Of a DNA stretch of 64,000 nt, positions 50,331-60,863 are shown one piece after another (the first letter of the stretch is position 1; every line of letters starts with the position of its first letter). The notes under the pieces are model-generated. The model worked only from the letters and a program-made list of their open reading frames with translations, searched no databases and was not told where the DNA came from. This stretch comes from Armillaria gallica (taxonomy: Eukaryota; Basidiomycota; Agaricomycetes; Agaricales; Physalacriaceae): assembly GCA_037576215.1 (NCBI GenBank), contig JBANDB010000005.1:3038001-3102000 (forward strand), written 5' to 3'. The position numbers and the translations under genes were made by a program.

Positions 50331-50729
50331 GTAGCACACCCAAAATGCGAATTTTTGGTGATTTTCCACTATTTTTCACTATTTTACCTATTTTACCCCC
50401 TCCCCAGGGCCCCCATAGCTCACCAGAGGGTTCGCTTTTATGCTATTTATGTTTAGGCATATACTAGTACCATCCCCTGACCCACCCAGTAGCATGAGGA
50501 AGCCCAAAATGATCTACAACGTGAATTTTGTCCAAAAATGGCCTGATATTGATGCCATCAATACCATGAGAGAGCCAATTCTAGGTGCAATTGATGGGTC
50601 GATTTGACCAGCCCAATAAGGAAAAAAAAGCACACCAAAGGGAGAGCCCAATTGGGATATTATAAATATAAGAGAGAAAGACCATATAGAGAGATGATTA
50701 CATGAATATATAATGCTAGTATAGTATAG

Positions 50730-50816
50730 TGATTAGTATGTCTGCTCGGAAAAGTCATGTGACATTATTATCAATCTTTTTAAGATCCTGGGTTCAATTC
50801 CCAGATCTGCCAGGAT
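50730..50816 (+). other. tRNA-related sequence in the right arm of the TIR element
   Basis: A tRNA-Asp-like A-box region (ATAGTGATTAGTATG) is followed by a perfect T arm CTGGG-TTCAATT-CCCAG at 50783-50799. Between them lies extra sequence where the anticodon arm should be, and the acceptor stem does not pair. It is read as a tRNA-derived segment, not a working tRNA, although an intron-bearing tRNA cannot be fully excluded. Confidence 0.4.
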
Positions 50817-50933
50817 TTTTTGATGATGTCATGATATCAAGAGTTGGCCTGCTGACTAATATACTATATAATTCTGAGAAATTGAATATTTTCAACTGAC
50901 ACTATTCAAGTAGAAATCTAGCATGCAAGGCTG

Positions 50934-51351
50934 GCTCAGGGTTGATTCCTAGGTTCATCGGGCGAGCCATTGCTGGCATGCCGTGTCGTCTTCCTCATTT
51001 GGAACCTCGATCATGGTTACCGAATGCCCCCTTTTCACTGCCTGGGTGTTAGCAGCTTCCTTCCATTTGGCTGTCCTCATCAGTGCTTGGTATTGGGTCA
51101 GGGCATCTCCTGTCCTCTGATTAGCATTGCCGGTTCATGTGTTTTTATCGTGGGGTCCCAGGGAAGTGTTGAGGCAGGAGTCATGGTTTCCAGAGGAGCC
51201 GCCCTTCATGACGAAGGGTCATTCAGGAATGACAGGTCAGACCCAAGTCGCCTCTTCAGACTGGTCAGTCCTCCCCTTTTCCTCCAGGCCTGGCAAGTCA
51301 CTCGTCTTCAGTTGCCCAATTCCATCCTTCTCCCTGGGTCCTGCGACGTGG
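50934..51351 (-). pseudogene. Ty3/gypsy element 2, fragment beyond LTR X2
   Basis: The minus strand gives frames consistent with continuation of the gag-side polyprotein, such as WKEAANTQAVKRGHSVTMIE near 51060. Interrupting stops are present. It is bounded by LTR X2 on one side and the 2.3 kb TIR element on the other. The remainder of the polyprotein is absent from the window. Confidence 0.4.
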
Positions 51352-53090
51352 TGAAGAAACTCTGTGTGCACAGGCTAGAAATGCAACAGCATCAAAGACA
51401 CTGATCACACCCACACCCAACACTACACACACAAACTCTCAAGTTCTTGGGGGGATATTATGTGATAGAAGCAGATTGAAGCAAAACAACTAAACTCTCA
51501 GAATATACAATACACACGTATAGCAATAGCGCTCATAGGGTATCTAGATCTCTCTAAGTCCAAAGGCTTTTCTAACAAGAGGAGCAACAGATGTCACTGG
51601 GCCTCAAGGCAAGGTGTACTACAATACACAACTCATTGCCACACACCAACAAAACCCTCAATAAGTCTCACGCGACACACACAGGTGACCACAAAGAACT
51701 TAAACACACCCTAAACATGACTCAAAGCTTGCGCTCTAAGCAGAAACCCTTCACAAAATGTCCACTCAAGCTTCCAAACTGATCGTAGACCCACAGGGTT
51801 TGAACCTATGTGATCCAGAGACACAATAACCAAACAAACCCCATCCAACAAGCCAAAGGGTTTGAACCTCTGCCACTTGCAGAAATGAGAACCCTCAAGT
51901 GCATGCTAATCAGACCACAGGGTTTGAACCTCTACTGCCTGTAACACTGCACATACAATGAAGGCCTCTGCACAAACACTAACCAGACCAAAGGGTTTGA
52001 ACCTCTGCCACCTGTAGTATCTCACACAACAAGAAACACTGCCCACAAGCCAAAGGGTTTGAACCTCTGCCACCTATAGCACCATGCATCACAAGAAAAC
52101 CTCAAAACTCAAGAGCATGTCTGCAATGACACAAATCTCTTATTCTCAGGTTAGAGTGCAAGTCACCCAATCACTCAAACAGTACACAAGTCCCGTGCTA
52201 GCTTTCTATGCCTCGCACGCTACTCAAGTCAAATGTTATCAATAAAAGGTCTATTCTCTCACTTGAAGCTTACAAACTGATCCCAAAGCTAGAGCGCTAA
52301 GCTGAGGGCTTTCACACTCCAACAAGGGGGGTCCAAAACTTGTACACTATTACTACACTACAGTATTTATATACAATGCGCTCTACCAATTGATACAACC
52401 TTAAATAGTAACTCTTGGCTTGCGGAACTTCCTTTCCTGGGTGCCACACATGTCACCATAATCATGCCATTGCTTGGCACTTACTCAGAGCTCCAGCTCA
52501 GGGCCAGATCCTGGTCTTCTCAGTTGTGTGACATTGGTTAGCCGCGCTATCCACGCATACTGACATCACCTAGTATCTCCTCGGAGTTGTAGCCTAGCAC
52601 GCAACTCATCTTTATGGTAATAATATCTTCTAGTGATTTCCATGGTCCTCTAGGATCACCAGCTTCTAGTCTAGGCCTCACGCACATTGGCCAAAGTCAG
52701 AGACATCGGTCTTACTTCAATTCTACACACTCTGAGGTCTAGAGCACTAGCTCCCAGCATGGCCGTGCCTTGTGCGTCATAGATCAAGGTTGCATAAAGT
52801 ATTAATTATCTCCTGAGCTTCTCTGATTCTATTCTTAGCACACATTGTCTGTGCATTGTCAGTGCACTCAGTGTCAAGTGCTGGGATTTTAGACTTAGTG
52901 TGACCCTTATGGTATCACTCTACAGTTAAGTCATGTGCTCCACCAGACATCACTCAAGGTATTGCATTGTCTGCACTTAGGACATTGTGCTCCAAGGTAT
53001 ATCTCATTGCCTTGGTAACCAGGTTTTATGAAATGTATGTATTGATACATTTCACGAAATTACACATGTGAACACTTTCCAAGTGTGTCA
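51352..53090. mobile_element. Solo LTR, family X copy 2 (1739 bp)
   Basis: This is a full-length relative of 35464-37095 in the same orientation, with the same ends (TGAAGAAACTCTG to GTGTGTCA). It is longer because it holds five GGTTTGAACC units (51796, 51858, 51919, 51993 and 52055, about 60-75 bp apart) instead of four. It has lost one that copy 1 keeps between two ACTCAAGC words. It retains CG at places where copy 1 has TG/CA (for example CACGCGACAC against CATGCAACAC). It interrupts the gag of element 2. The flanks (GTGG and GCAG) do not form a clear duplication. Confidence 0.72.
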
Positions 53091-54766
53091 GCAGGAAGTG
53101 GTCATGCTAGGCATTCTGAGTCTTGCGTCCGTTGGGGTCCTCTGAGAGGAGGATTCTTCTTCCAGGCTTTCTTCCAGAGCCTCCTATTGTGAGGAAGATT
53201 TCGACTCTGGCACCCTTGCGGTACTCTCTGTTACCAGAGGAGGTTTCGCTGTAGCTATTCCCTCAATACTCCTGGCGAGGCCGGGACTCTGTGGAGCCAC
53301 TTCATCAGGGGGGGCAGCTAGTGCTTGTTCCCCTGCCCTGTCCAATTGCACCTTTCCAGTTGGCTTGGCCCTTGCCTTCGCCTCGTTCCAGTGCATCGTT
53401 GAGACAGGTGTCACTATGGTAGGTGACTTTTTGACTGATGCTTTTGCTCGTGATGAGCTACTTGCCAATCACTTAGCCAGTTGCACAGTCCTGAGGTTGG
53501 TGGCTCTGATAGTCAGCATTTTGTCATTGTCCATGAGGACATCGTATCGGTTTATTGATTCTAATACTGTGCAGCATGTGTTAACAGAAGTCGGTAGTGC
53601 TGGTCCCTCACATAGGGGCTGGGGTATATTCGAATGTGTAGTAGATAAAACAGATGTAGCTAAAAAGGGAGCATAAGACTGTCCAGCAGAAGACAAGCGT
53701 GCACCAGTATGTAAGTCCTTGGTCATCATAGGGGAATTGGACCCTTGGCAACCTCTTCTTTTACCTCCTCTACCTTAGTGTCCTTGGCCAGCAGTTCTTC
53801 GACTGTGGCCACTGCATGTACCTTCTGCTTCTTCTTCTTCATCAGGCAATCCTTTGATAGGTGTCCCTTCTTGTGGCATGTAAAGCACCTTCCTTTGCTC
53901 ATGTGCTTCTGTCAGTCTATGTCCATGGGCTGCCCCTGCTCCCCATACATCGTCCATTGCCCTGTTCCTGCATCTTGGCCTGGCATATGGGCAGCCGGCT
54001 TGGCTGCTGAAGAAGTTGACACACCACCTGCTTTCAGTTGGGAGCTGGTGGCAGTAATGGCCTTCTGGTTGCCAGAGGGACGAGCGTCATGCTGGTTGGA
54101 GCCAGTGACCTGGTCGAACTCCCACTTCTTCTGCCGCTCTTCGTACATCGTGACAATGTGGGCTTTCCATTCAGGGTAAGTGCGTGGGATGTTGAACCTG
54201 GCATTGGCGATGAAGGTGGTATAGTTGGAGGGGACCCCCATGCGGATGGCTCTGACCATTGCTCCTCATTCTTGCTCATCATTTCGGAGTCCTGCCAACT
54301 TGGCCTCTTCCTCTAGCTTTTGGAAGTAGGCAGTGGCCATGTTGTTGCCCATGTGGAGGTCAAACATTCACTTTTCATAGACCTCCTTGATGGTGGGGTC
54401 CTGGAACTGAGCGTTTACGATCCCCATGATGTTGTTCCATGTGGGGTATCGGAATCGGGGAGGGGCTGGGTCCCATCCTGATTTCGTCCAGAACTCCTGG
54501 CATTTGTAAACCCACCAGTCTTTGGCAGGTCCTTCGAAGTGGGAGGTGGCAAAGGTGACCTGTAGAGAGGGGCTGTTTTGGAAGTATGACTGAAACACCT
54601 CGAAGTAGGTGAGACAGTCCCCAAAGAATCATTTGATGTTGTCATGCTCCCTCTTGAATGGTTGCACAGTTCAGAGGAGCATGGGTTTGATCCCCAAGAA
54701 GGGGGCGTTGTCGTCAGCTTGTCTGATGGGTTGGGGGTATGGATCAGGGGGTTCCCACTTCTCTGG
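53091..54766 (-). pseudogene. Ty3/gypsy element 2, gag core and zinc knuckle
   Basis: In order on the minus strand: LGIKPML (about 54690); FGDCLTYFEVFQSYF and ATSHFEGPAKDWWVYK (54620-54510), the hallmark of fungal gypsy gag; FRYPTWNNIMGIVNAQFQDP (about 54440); MVRAIRMGVPSNYTTF and IPRTYPEWKAHIVTMYEERQ (54259-54140); and a CCHC knuckle CFTCHKKGHLSKDC (53887-53846), followed by a basic Lys-rich tail. In-frame stops at 54673, 54631, 54370, 54268 and 53914 (first base, minus strand) are all TGA, at places where Arg fits. The frame stays common across them, so this is one gene inactivated by point mutation and then by the LTR X2 insertion. Confidence 0.85.
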
Positions 54767-56425
54767 TGATGGGCCTAAGACTTCCGTAGCAACAGCAACA
54801 CCAACTTGGAATGAGATTGGGTAATTAATGTAGTAGCATGGCAATCAAGGCGATCATGTGTGCGAGTGGTTCAGGGCATCTCCGTGCAGTAGAACAATTC
54901 CTCTATATGCAAGAATACACTGCAACTTTAAGTCTGTGAAGTAGTACTGCTTGGTAGTTGAGTACTAGATGCTAAGGCTATAAGCCGGTAGGGATCTCTC
55001 AAAGTGAGAGGGAATGGAAGTGGGTATGATGTGAATACCATGGATCCGTATGCAAAAACATGAGACATGACTAGAAAATGTCGTGCAACAGTAATCTTAG
55101 TGGGGTGAACAATGAGAGATAGACTAAATAGTAGACAATAGTCTATGAGTGAGTGAGGCGATGGGAAAATGGAGTGGAGACTGTGTGTGGTGAGAGAAAA
55201 TGTTGTATGAGGTGCTGGGAGTGGAATGGCAAGAGAAAACATTGAACTACAAAAACTGGTGATGATGCTGATCCTATACGATGCGATGGTGCTGAGTCGA
55301 TGTCGAAACTGGTCTGGTACTGAAACAATCCTATCCTATGTCAAACTAACCTTCAAGTCCACTCAAGGGACTGATACTATATGAAAACTTGCTGAAATTG
55401 ATCCTAAGTCTGCTCTGAGACTACCCAAGTGGGCGATGATAACAAGGGTGAAAGTGAAATGATAACGGCCTATAAAAGATAATGTGGGCGAGATATGGCA
55501 TCGCGATCACATATTGGCACAATATGAGTGTGCACCAATAGTGTTAAGAGTGAAGAGCATGTAGTGAAGGACCCTTCACAGTTAAAAACTGCAGAATAAC
55601 TCTGGTGACCTCAAGAGTTGACATGCAATCGAGAATATGCTGGGGTAAATGGTATATTGCCATAGAATGGTGAATAAATGTTGTTTACTGGCAATAGACT
55701 AGAGCGTGATGATAATTGATGTAGTCTGGAGTCAACTAGAGATGAACTCCCTTGCAACTACATTTTCTAGCTAGTTTTTATACTACAAGTATGAATTTAT
55801 AAATAGAGCAAATACACAAGACTTAGTAAGGCTGTAAGGTCTTGGTTTTGTAAAAATTGTAGGAAACATATGGTCCTTGGTCTTCTCAAGTAACAGCAAC
55901 TTGTTGACATTGCTGTGTATGGATGAGAACCGTATGGTTTTGCTGAGCGATGTACGGATTGTTAGGTGCTGTTTAGCTGCGGATTACTGAGTGATAGTGG
56001 TCGTGCTGAGAAGTACATGTGGGGCAACATTTTCTTGAGGCCTTGGTGAAGTAACAGCTTTAGTAAACACAGTCTGTAGTTGCTATAGCTGCAATTGTTG
56101 TAGCTGCAAGGGTACTCATGTCAATCACATCATTTTCATTAAGTGATCAATGAGCATGTCAACTGGGTGCTTCTGAGTGATGCATCAATTTTGTATTGGG
56201 ATGATTGTCAATCAAAGGTGCCTTGCCATAATGAAGTACAGCAATTATGATGCGTGGCAAGATGAAATGGATAACAAAGCACATGAGGAGTGGTTGCCAT
56301 AGGATAAAAGTGGTATCAGTGTGTGTGCAATCATTGGTTTGCTGAAAGGCCATTGAAGGGACAGTAGCATTAATTAGCAGGTAAAATTCACGAATTCTGA
56401 GTGTACAGAGCCTGGAGGCTCATCA
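54767..56425 (+). mobile_element. Solo LTR, family Y copy B (1659 bp)
   Basis: The ends are TGATGGGCCT and AGGCTCATCA, flanked by a perfect 4 bp duplication CTGG (54763-54766 and 56426-56429). It lies in gag of element 2, in the opposite orientation. Removing it joins the gag pieces. The TATA-like CCTATAAAAG lies near 55470. Compared with copy A, it has TG or CA at many CG sites. Confidence 0.9.
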
Positions 56426-57196
56426 CTGGTGGTTGGAGTACTGAATAGCAGTTGGTGCGCTCGTGGAGGGGACATTCATGATTGGAGGGTGGTGGTGGTC
56501 TCCTGTGGTCAGGTTCCTTCTTTCCTTCCAGCTCCTTCCCCTTAGTCAGGAGGCGGTGTAGATTGTTGTGGAAGTCTCGTGCTTCCTCTGCTTCTGCTAA
56601 TTCCTTCTGGAGCTGCTCTATTTGTTGCTGCTTCCTTTCTGCATCCTCCTTGGCCTGTTGCATCCTTTCTTCCTTTGACGGTTGTGCCGGTGCTCCACTG
56701 CCTCCTGCATCATCTCTGGTGCCAGCAAATAGCCTACTCCTTCCCTTGCCAGAGTAGTAACCATGTTGTCATTTTGATTTGGAGGTGAGTCGGGGAGGGG
56801 TCCCAGGTAGAACTCTGGGAGGCCTCCGAATGTTTTGTTATCATAGTGGAAGGTGTTGAACTGGTTAGAGGTCGTTGACCCCATCCAGGTCTGGTTGGTC
56901 ACCCTGTTGAAGGGCAAAGGCATGTAGGGTGTTCCCCAGGTCGCACTGTTCCTGTTCTGTCCTGGGTTGTAGTTGGTGTACTCGTAGTCCAGTGGCAGGA
57001 GGGTATAGGGTCCTGTCACAGTTTGCAAAGATCTGAGCAGTGATGACCATGTCAGTTCTGTACCTGGGAAGTGGGGCTCCTCTGTTGAGGGTGAGGAAGA
57101 GCCCCATCAGTTCTCGTTCTCCTGGTCCAAAGAATGTTCCTCAGGATTTGACATCCTGTCATCGGATTTCCCATGCCTCGGTTCGGAAGGGACCAA
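56426..57196 (-). pseudogene. Ty3/gypsy element 2, gag middle part with coiled coil
   Basis: The minus strand contains YLLAPEMMQEAVEHR-like and PYTLLPLDYEYTNYNPGQN readings (57020-56740), then a strongly heptad-like acidic/basic helix, AKEDAERKQQQIEQLQKELA and onward (56655-56560), then a His/Cys-rich end near 56450. A coiled coil before the gag core is plausible for multimerisation. The fragment is bounded by LTR Y copies C and B, each with its own target duplication. Confidence 0.7.
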
Positions 57197-58887
57197 TGAT
57201 GAGCCTCCAGGCTCTGTATGCTCAGAATTTGTGGATTTTCCCTGCTAATTAACATTGCTGTCCCTTCAATGGCCTTTCAGTAAACCAATAATTCCACACA
57301 CAGCAATACCACTTTCACCCTACAGCAATCACTCCTTATGCGCTTTGCTATCCATTCCATTTCGTTACACATCATCATTGCTGTATTTCATCACAGCAAG
57401 GTACCTTTGATTGACCATCATCCTAATACAGAATTGTCACATCACTCAGAAGCAACTAGTTGATGCGCCATCAATCACTTAATGAAATAATGTGATTGAC
57501 ACGAGTACCCTCCCAGCTACAATAATTGCAGCTACGGCAACTACAGACCGTGTTTACTAAGGCTGTTACAATGCCAAGGCCTCGAGAAAACGTAGCCCTG
57601 CATGTACTCCTCAGCACGACGACTATTACCCAGAAATCTGCAACTAAACAGCACTTAGTGATCCACTCATCGCTCAATAAGACCATACGGTTTCCATCCA
57701 AACATGGCAACATCAATGAGCTGCTGTTACTTTTGAAGGCAAAAGACCATACGTTCACTACAATTTTACTAAGCTATGGCCTTACAGTCTTACTAAGTTG
57801 CTCATATTTACACTATTTATAAATTCGTACTTGTAGTATAAAAGCTAGCTAGAAAAACGTAGCTAGCCAGTTTATCACCAGTTTATCACAGTACATCTCA
57901 GTGCACCACGACAATTATTGCCAGTAAACTATGTCACTCACTGTTCTATGGCAATACACCGTTTACCCCAGCATAATCTCAATTGCACATCAACTCTTAA
58001 ACTCACCAGAGTTATGATACGGTTCTTAACTGTGAAGAGTTCTCCCACACTTGCTCTTCGCTCTTAACACTATTGGTACATGCTCATATTGTGCCAATAC
58101 ATGATTGCCGTGCCATACCTTGCCCACATTATCTTTTATTAGGCTGTCTTCGTTTCACTTTCACACCATTGGAGTTTTCACCATTTCACTTTCACCATCA
58201 TTATCATCGCCCACTTGGGTAGTCTCCGAGTAGGCTTAGGATCAGTATCAGCAAGTTTTCATATCACATCAGTATAGGACAGTCCCTCGAGTAGACTTGA
58301 AGGTTAGTTTTGACACAGGATAGATCGTTTCAGTACAAGACCAGTTTCGACATTGACTTCAGCACCAGCACCATATAGGACCAGTTTCATCACTATTTTC
58401 GTAGTTCCACATTTTCTCCTGCCATTCCACCCTCAGTACCTCTTTCTACATTATCTCTCGCTTCACTCAACCTCAGTAACACGTCTTATCATTGACTCTC
58501 TCTTGTCTAGACTGATTGCCATCGGTTTAGTCTATCCTCCATCGTTCACCCTGCTTAGATTGCCGTCTAGTGACGTTTTCTAGTTTCACAGCATGTTTTC
58601 TCATACGGATTTGTGGTATTAATGTCATACCTGCTTCCGTTCCCTCTCACTTCAAGAGATCCCTACTGGCTTATAGCCAAAGCATCTAGTACTCGACTAC
58701 CAAGCAGTACTACTTCGCAGACTTAAAGTCGCAGTGTATACTTGCATATAGAGGAATTGATTTACTGCATGGAGGTGCCTCAAACCACTCATACACATGA
58801 TCACCTTGATTGCCATGCTACCACGTTAACTTGCCCAATCTCATTTTGAGTTGGTGTTGCCATTGCCATGGAAGTCTAGGCTCATCA
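57197..58887 (-). mobile_element. Solo LTR, family Y copy C (1691 bp, inverted)
   Basis: The minus-strand copy has ends TGATGAGCCT and AGGCTCATCA, a perfect 10 bp inverted pair. It is flanked by an exact CCAA duplication (57193-57196 and 58888-58891). It is inserted in the gag of element 2 in the same orientation as that gene. Confidence 0.9.
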
Positions 58888-59649
58888 CCAAGGATTCATT
58901 GGTCGGCGGGGGAGAGTTCAGGCCACTCGTAGTCGGGCCCATTGGTGTTGAGGGGGTCATCGTCCTCTCGCTGGATGGGCTTTGGGGTGCATTCTCTTTG
59001 TCGGACTGGGGCGAAGGGATTCAGGGCATCAGGGTCACTGTCCTCGCTTTCAGAGGGGAAGCAGCCAGTTGGGGGTTGGAAGGGGAATGGGACAAGGGGT
59101 CTGTCTCAGGGGAGTACCATCCTGGGGCGATTTCTTGATAGTGCCAGGGCCCTTCTTGGCCTGGCAGGTGTATAGGGCAGGGGTGCATCATCCCCATGTT
59201 CAATCTGTACATGCCTGATGGGTTCCTTGTAGGCGGCAGTAGGTATTGTTGGAGAGGGGGTTCTGTGAACATTGCTGGGCCCCTGGGTCACGTATCAGGG
59301 TTCCTCCCTATGCAGGGGGAACTCCTCATTGGACTCGTGGTGGATGGTGGTTGTGGACCGCCGACGGCTCGCACCAGAGGTCATCATTGTCAGTTCATGA
59401 TCTGCCATACATAGCTGTCCCACCATTGGTTCAGGTTGGAAGGGGATGACATAGTGGGCAGGGAAAGGGATGGGTCAGTGGATCCGGGCGGGTACAAGGA
59501 CTCTTCTTCTTTGGAGGTAGTTTTGAATCTGTTCTCCATGAGTCCGTACATTAGAATGATAAGAGCAGTGAGGAAGGAAATGAGACAGGCACCGACTATA
59601 GCAGTGCTGATTGCGATCATCTAGTTCTTGGTCAAGTCAGGAGTCATGG
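58888..59649 (-). pseudogene. Ty3/gypsy element 2, gag N-terminal part with a predicted TM helix
   Basis: ATG at 59649 gives MTPDLTKN, then a TAG, then an open frame starting IAISTAIVGACLISFLTALI, a clear hydrophobic membrane-spanning candidate (59625-59550). It continues with PPGSTDPSLSLP, SNLNQWWDSYVW and a long proline-rich stretch including PLPYTPARP-like and IEHGDD readings. More than one frame is used, so a frameshift near 59390 is likely. It starts 57 bp after the 5' LTR (59706), as expected for gag. Confidence 0.6.
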
Positions 59650-59705
59650 AAGTTCTTTCTTCACAGCTAGTGATGAGAAAAGAAAGTAGGAAGCTTCAAG
59701 CTAAT

Positions 59706-60149
59706 TGTTAAGCCTGGACTCAGGTATAACAAGCAAGCATAAACCTAGGGCTGTATCACACTCATACAGTCACCCAAGGAATCATGTAGAGCTTGTCGTA
59801 CAGAGAGTAGGCGGTTTAATGCTTAGTCAAGATTCAGCAAGCGAATGAGTGAAGTCTAGTATGTATAAACTTAGCTCGAAGCTGAGTATACTATAGCGAG
59901 AGCTATGCTACTTATATACTAAAGTTCTTGTTTTAAATATAAGCTGGCATACGTGTCCATCGTTGTCAAGACATGTGTGAAACAATGAAAACAATACGTT
60001 ACTCGTGTGTCGCAGTACAATCGTTGAAGTCGTTCGATATAGTTGTGGCGACCGGTCCGGGCACCGATAGATAAGATCTGGATAAGATGAGTGCTGTAGA
60101 TAAGATAGGTGCCAAAGATAAGATAAGAAAAAATGGAAAAATTGTAACA
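59706..60149 (-). mobile_element. 5' LTR of Ty3/gypsy element 2 (family Z, 444 bp)
   Basis: The minus strand begins TGTTACAATTT and ends ...GGCTTAACA, with TGTTA/TAACA inverted ends. It contains a run of GATAAG/CTTATC words (60060-60130) and a TATA box TATATAAGTAG near 59920. The second copy of this LTR, plus strand, starts at 63678. The LTR abuts the truncated RT of element 1, so element 2 inserted into element 1. Confidence 0.8.
60040..60135 (-). promoter_or_regulatory. GATAAG cluster in the LTR U3
   Basis: About seven GATAAG/CTTATC words occur within 80 bp upstream of the LTR TATA box, and the array is repeated in the LTR at 63700-63760. GATA-type zinc-finger regulators of fungi (AreA/Nit2, SreA classes) bind HGATAR. 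Regulation of the element by such a factor is an inference from the motif density. Confidence 0.45.
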
Positions 60150-60858
60150 CTTCGCATATGTTTTTCCAGTGTTCTGCAGGATTGTCGGAGTAAATGAGGA
60201 TGTTGTCAAGGTATATGACTATGGGAATGTCAAGCATGTCAGCAAAAATATTGTTCATGAAGTGTTGGAATGCCGCAGGAGCATTGGTGAGTCCAAAAGG
60301 CATGACACACCATTCAAAGGAGCCGTAATGGGTCCGGAAGGCTGTTTTCTATTTGTCACCTTCAGCTATGTGTACAAGATGATAAGCATGTTGAAGATAA
60401 AGTTTAGTATATATGTGAGCAGAGCGCGTGGAGTTGAGGAGATCAGAAATGAGTGGAAGGGAGTAATGGTCTTTCTTGGATATCTTGTTTAAGCCATGGA
60501 AATCGACACAAAGATGGAGTTCTCCAGTCTTTTTCTTGACAAAGAGTACCAGAGCTCCATGGGGAGAACATGAGAGTGTGATGAATCCACTACAGAGGTT
60601 ATCATCAATAAACTCATGTAGTGCTTTAAGCTCAGACTCCAAGAGAGAGTAAATGGGGCCAAGCAGAGGAGATGTTCCTTCCTCAATATTGATCTTGAGG
60701 TCATACGGTCTATGCTTGCAGAGTTTCTCGGAGAGAGAGTCACTGAATACATCAGCAAAGTCATGATATTCCGCTGGTACATCTGTCATATCTGGCAGGG
60801 CTGTGGAGCCAGCCATACTACTAATGCTAGGTGCAGAAGATTGGAGGATGTATTGTTG
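60150..60858 (-). pseudogene. Ty3/gypsy element 1, reverse transcriptase with lost catalytic Asp residues
   Basis: The minus-strand frame includes VPAEYHDFADVFSDSLSEKL, HRPYDLKINIEEG, VKKKTGELHLCVDFHGLNKI, YTKLYLQHAYHLVHIAEGD, then TAG (near 60350), then [20 protein letters not shown] and [11 protein letters not shown]. The family pattern is YTKxDLRxAYH and YxDD. Here the first Asp is Tyr (KLYL) and the second Asp of YxDD is Asn (YLDN), so the enzyme would be inactive even without the stop. The gene ends abruptly at 60150, where the LTR of element 2 begins. Confidence 0.88.
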
Positions 60859-60863
60859 AGCTC

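Larger units (their letters stand above)
48642..50933. mobile_element. Non-coding element with long terminal inverted repeats (2292 bp)
   Basis: The left end CAGCCTTGGATGCTAGATTT is mirrored at the right end (AAATCTAGCATGCAAGGCTG). Homology continues inward for about 165 bp (for example ATTATATAGTATATTAGTCAGC at the left), apart from a roughly 34 bp insertion in the left arm. No ORF resembles a transposase. The interior holds a perfect-looking foldback and spaced degenerate repeats. No target duplication was identified. It separates the unknown gene on the left from the Ty3/gypsy gag on the right. The class is not known. Confidence 0.75.

Noticed and set aside
50730..50816. Functional tRNA-Asp gene
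   Set aside because: The T arm is perfect, but the acceptor stem does not pair and the anticodon region is replaced by unrelated sequence.
35464..53090. The two family X LTRs as the 5' and 3' LTRs of one 17.6 kb retrotransposon
   Set aside because: Copy 1 has its own target duplication and empty-site match, copy 2 lies inside a gypsy gag, and no matching internal polyprotein lies between them. They are separate solo LTRs.
51100..54600. Use of TGA as a sense codon (code change) to explain the TGA-only stops
   Set aside because: The transposases and host genes use TGA only at isolated Arg positions that fit CGA decay, and the 13 kb gene and Smr gene end in normal stops. CpG mutation is the simpler explanation.
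54767..58887. Family Y copies B and C as a foldback or TIR transposon of 4.1 kb
   Set aside because: They are inverted to each other, but each has its own 4 bp duplication (CTGG and CCAA) and the sequence between them is gag of element 2.
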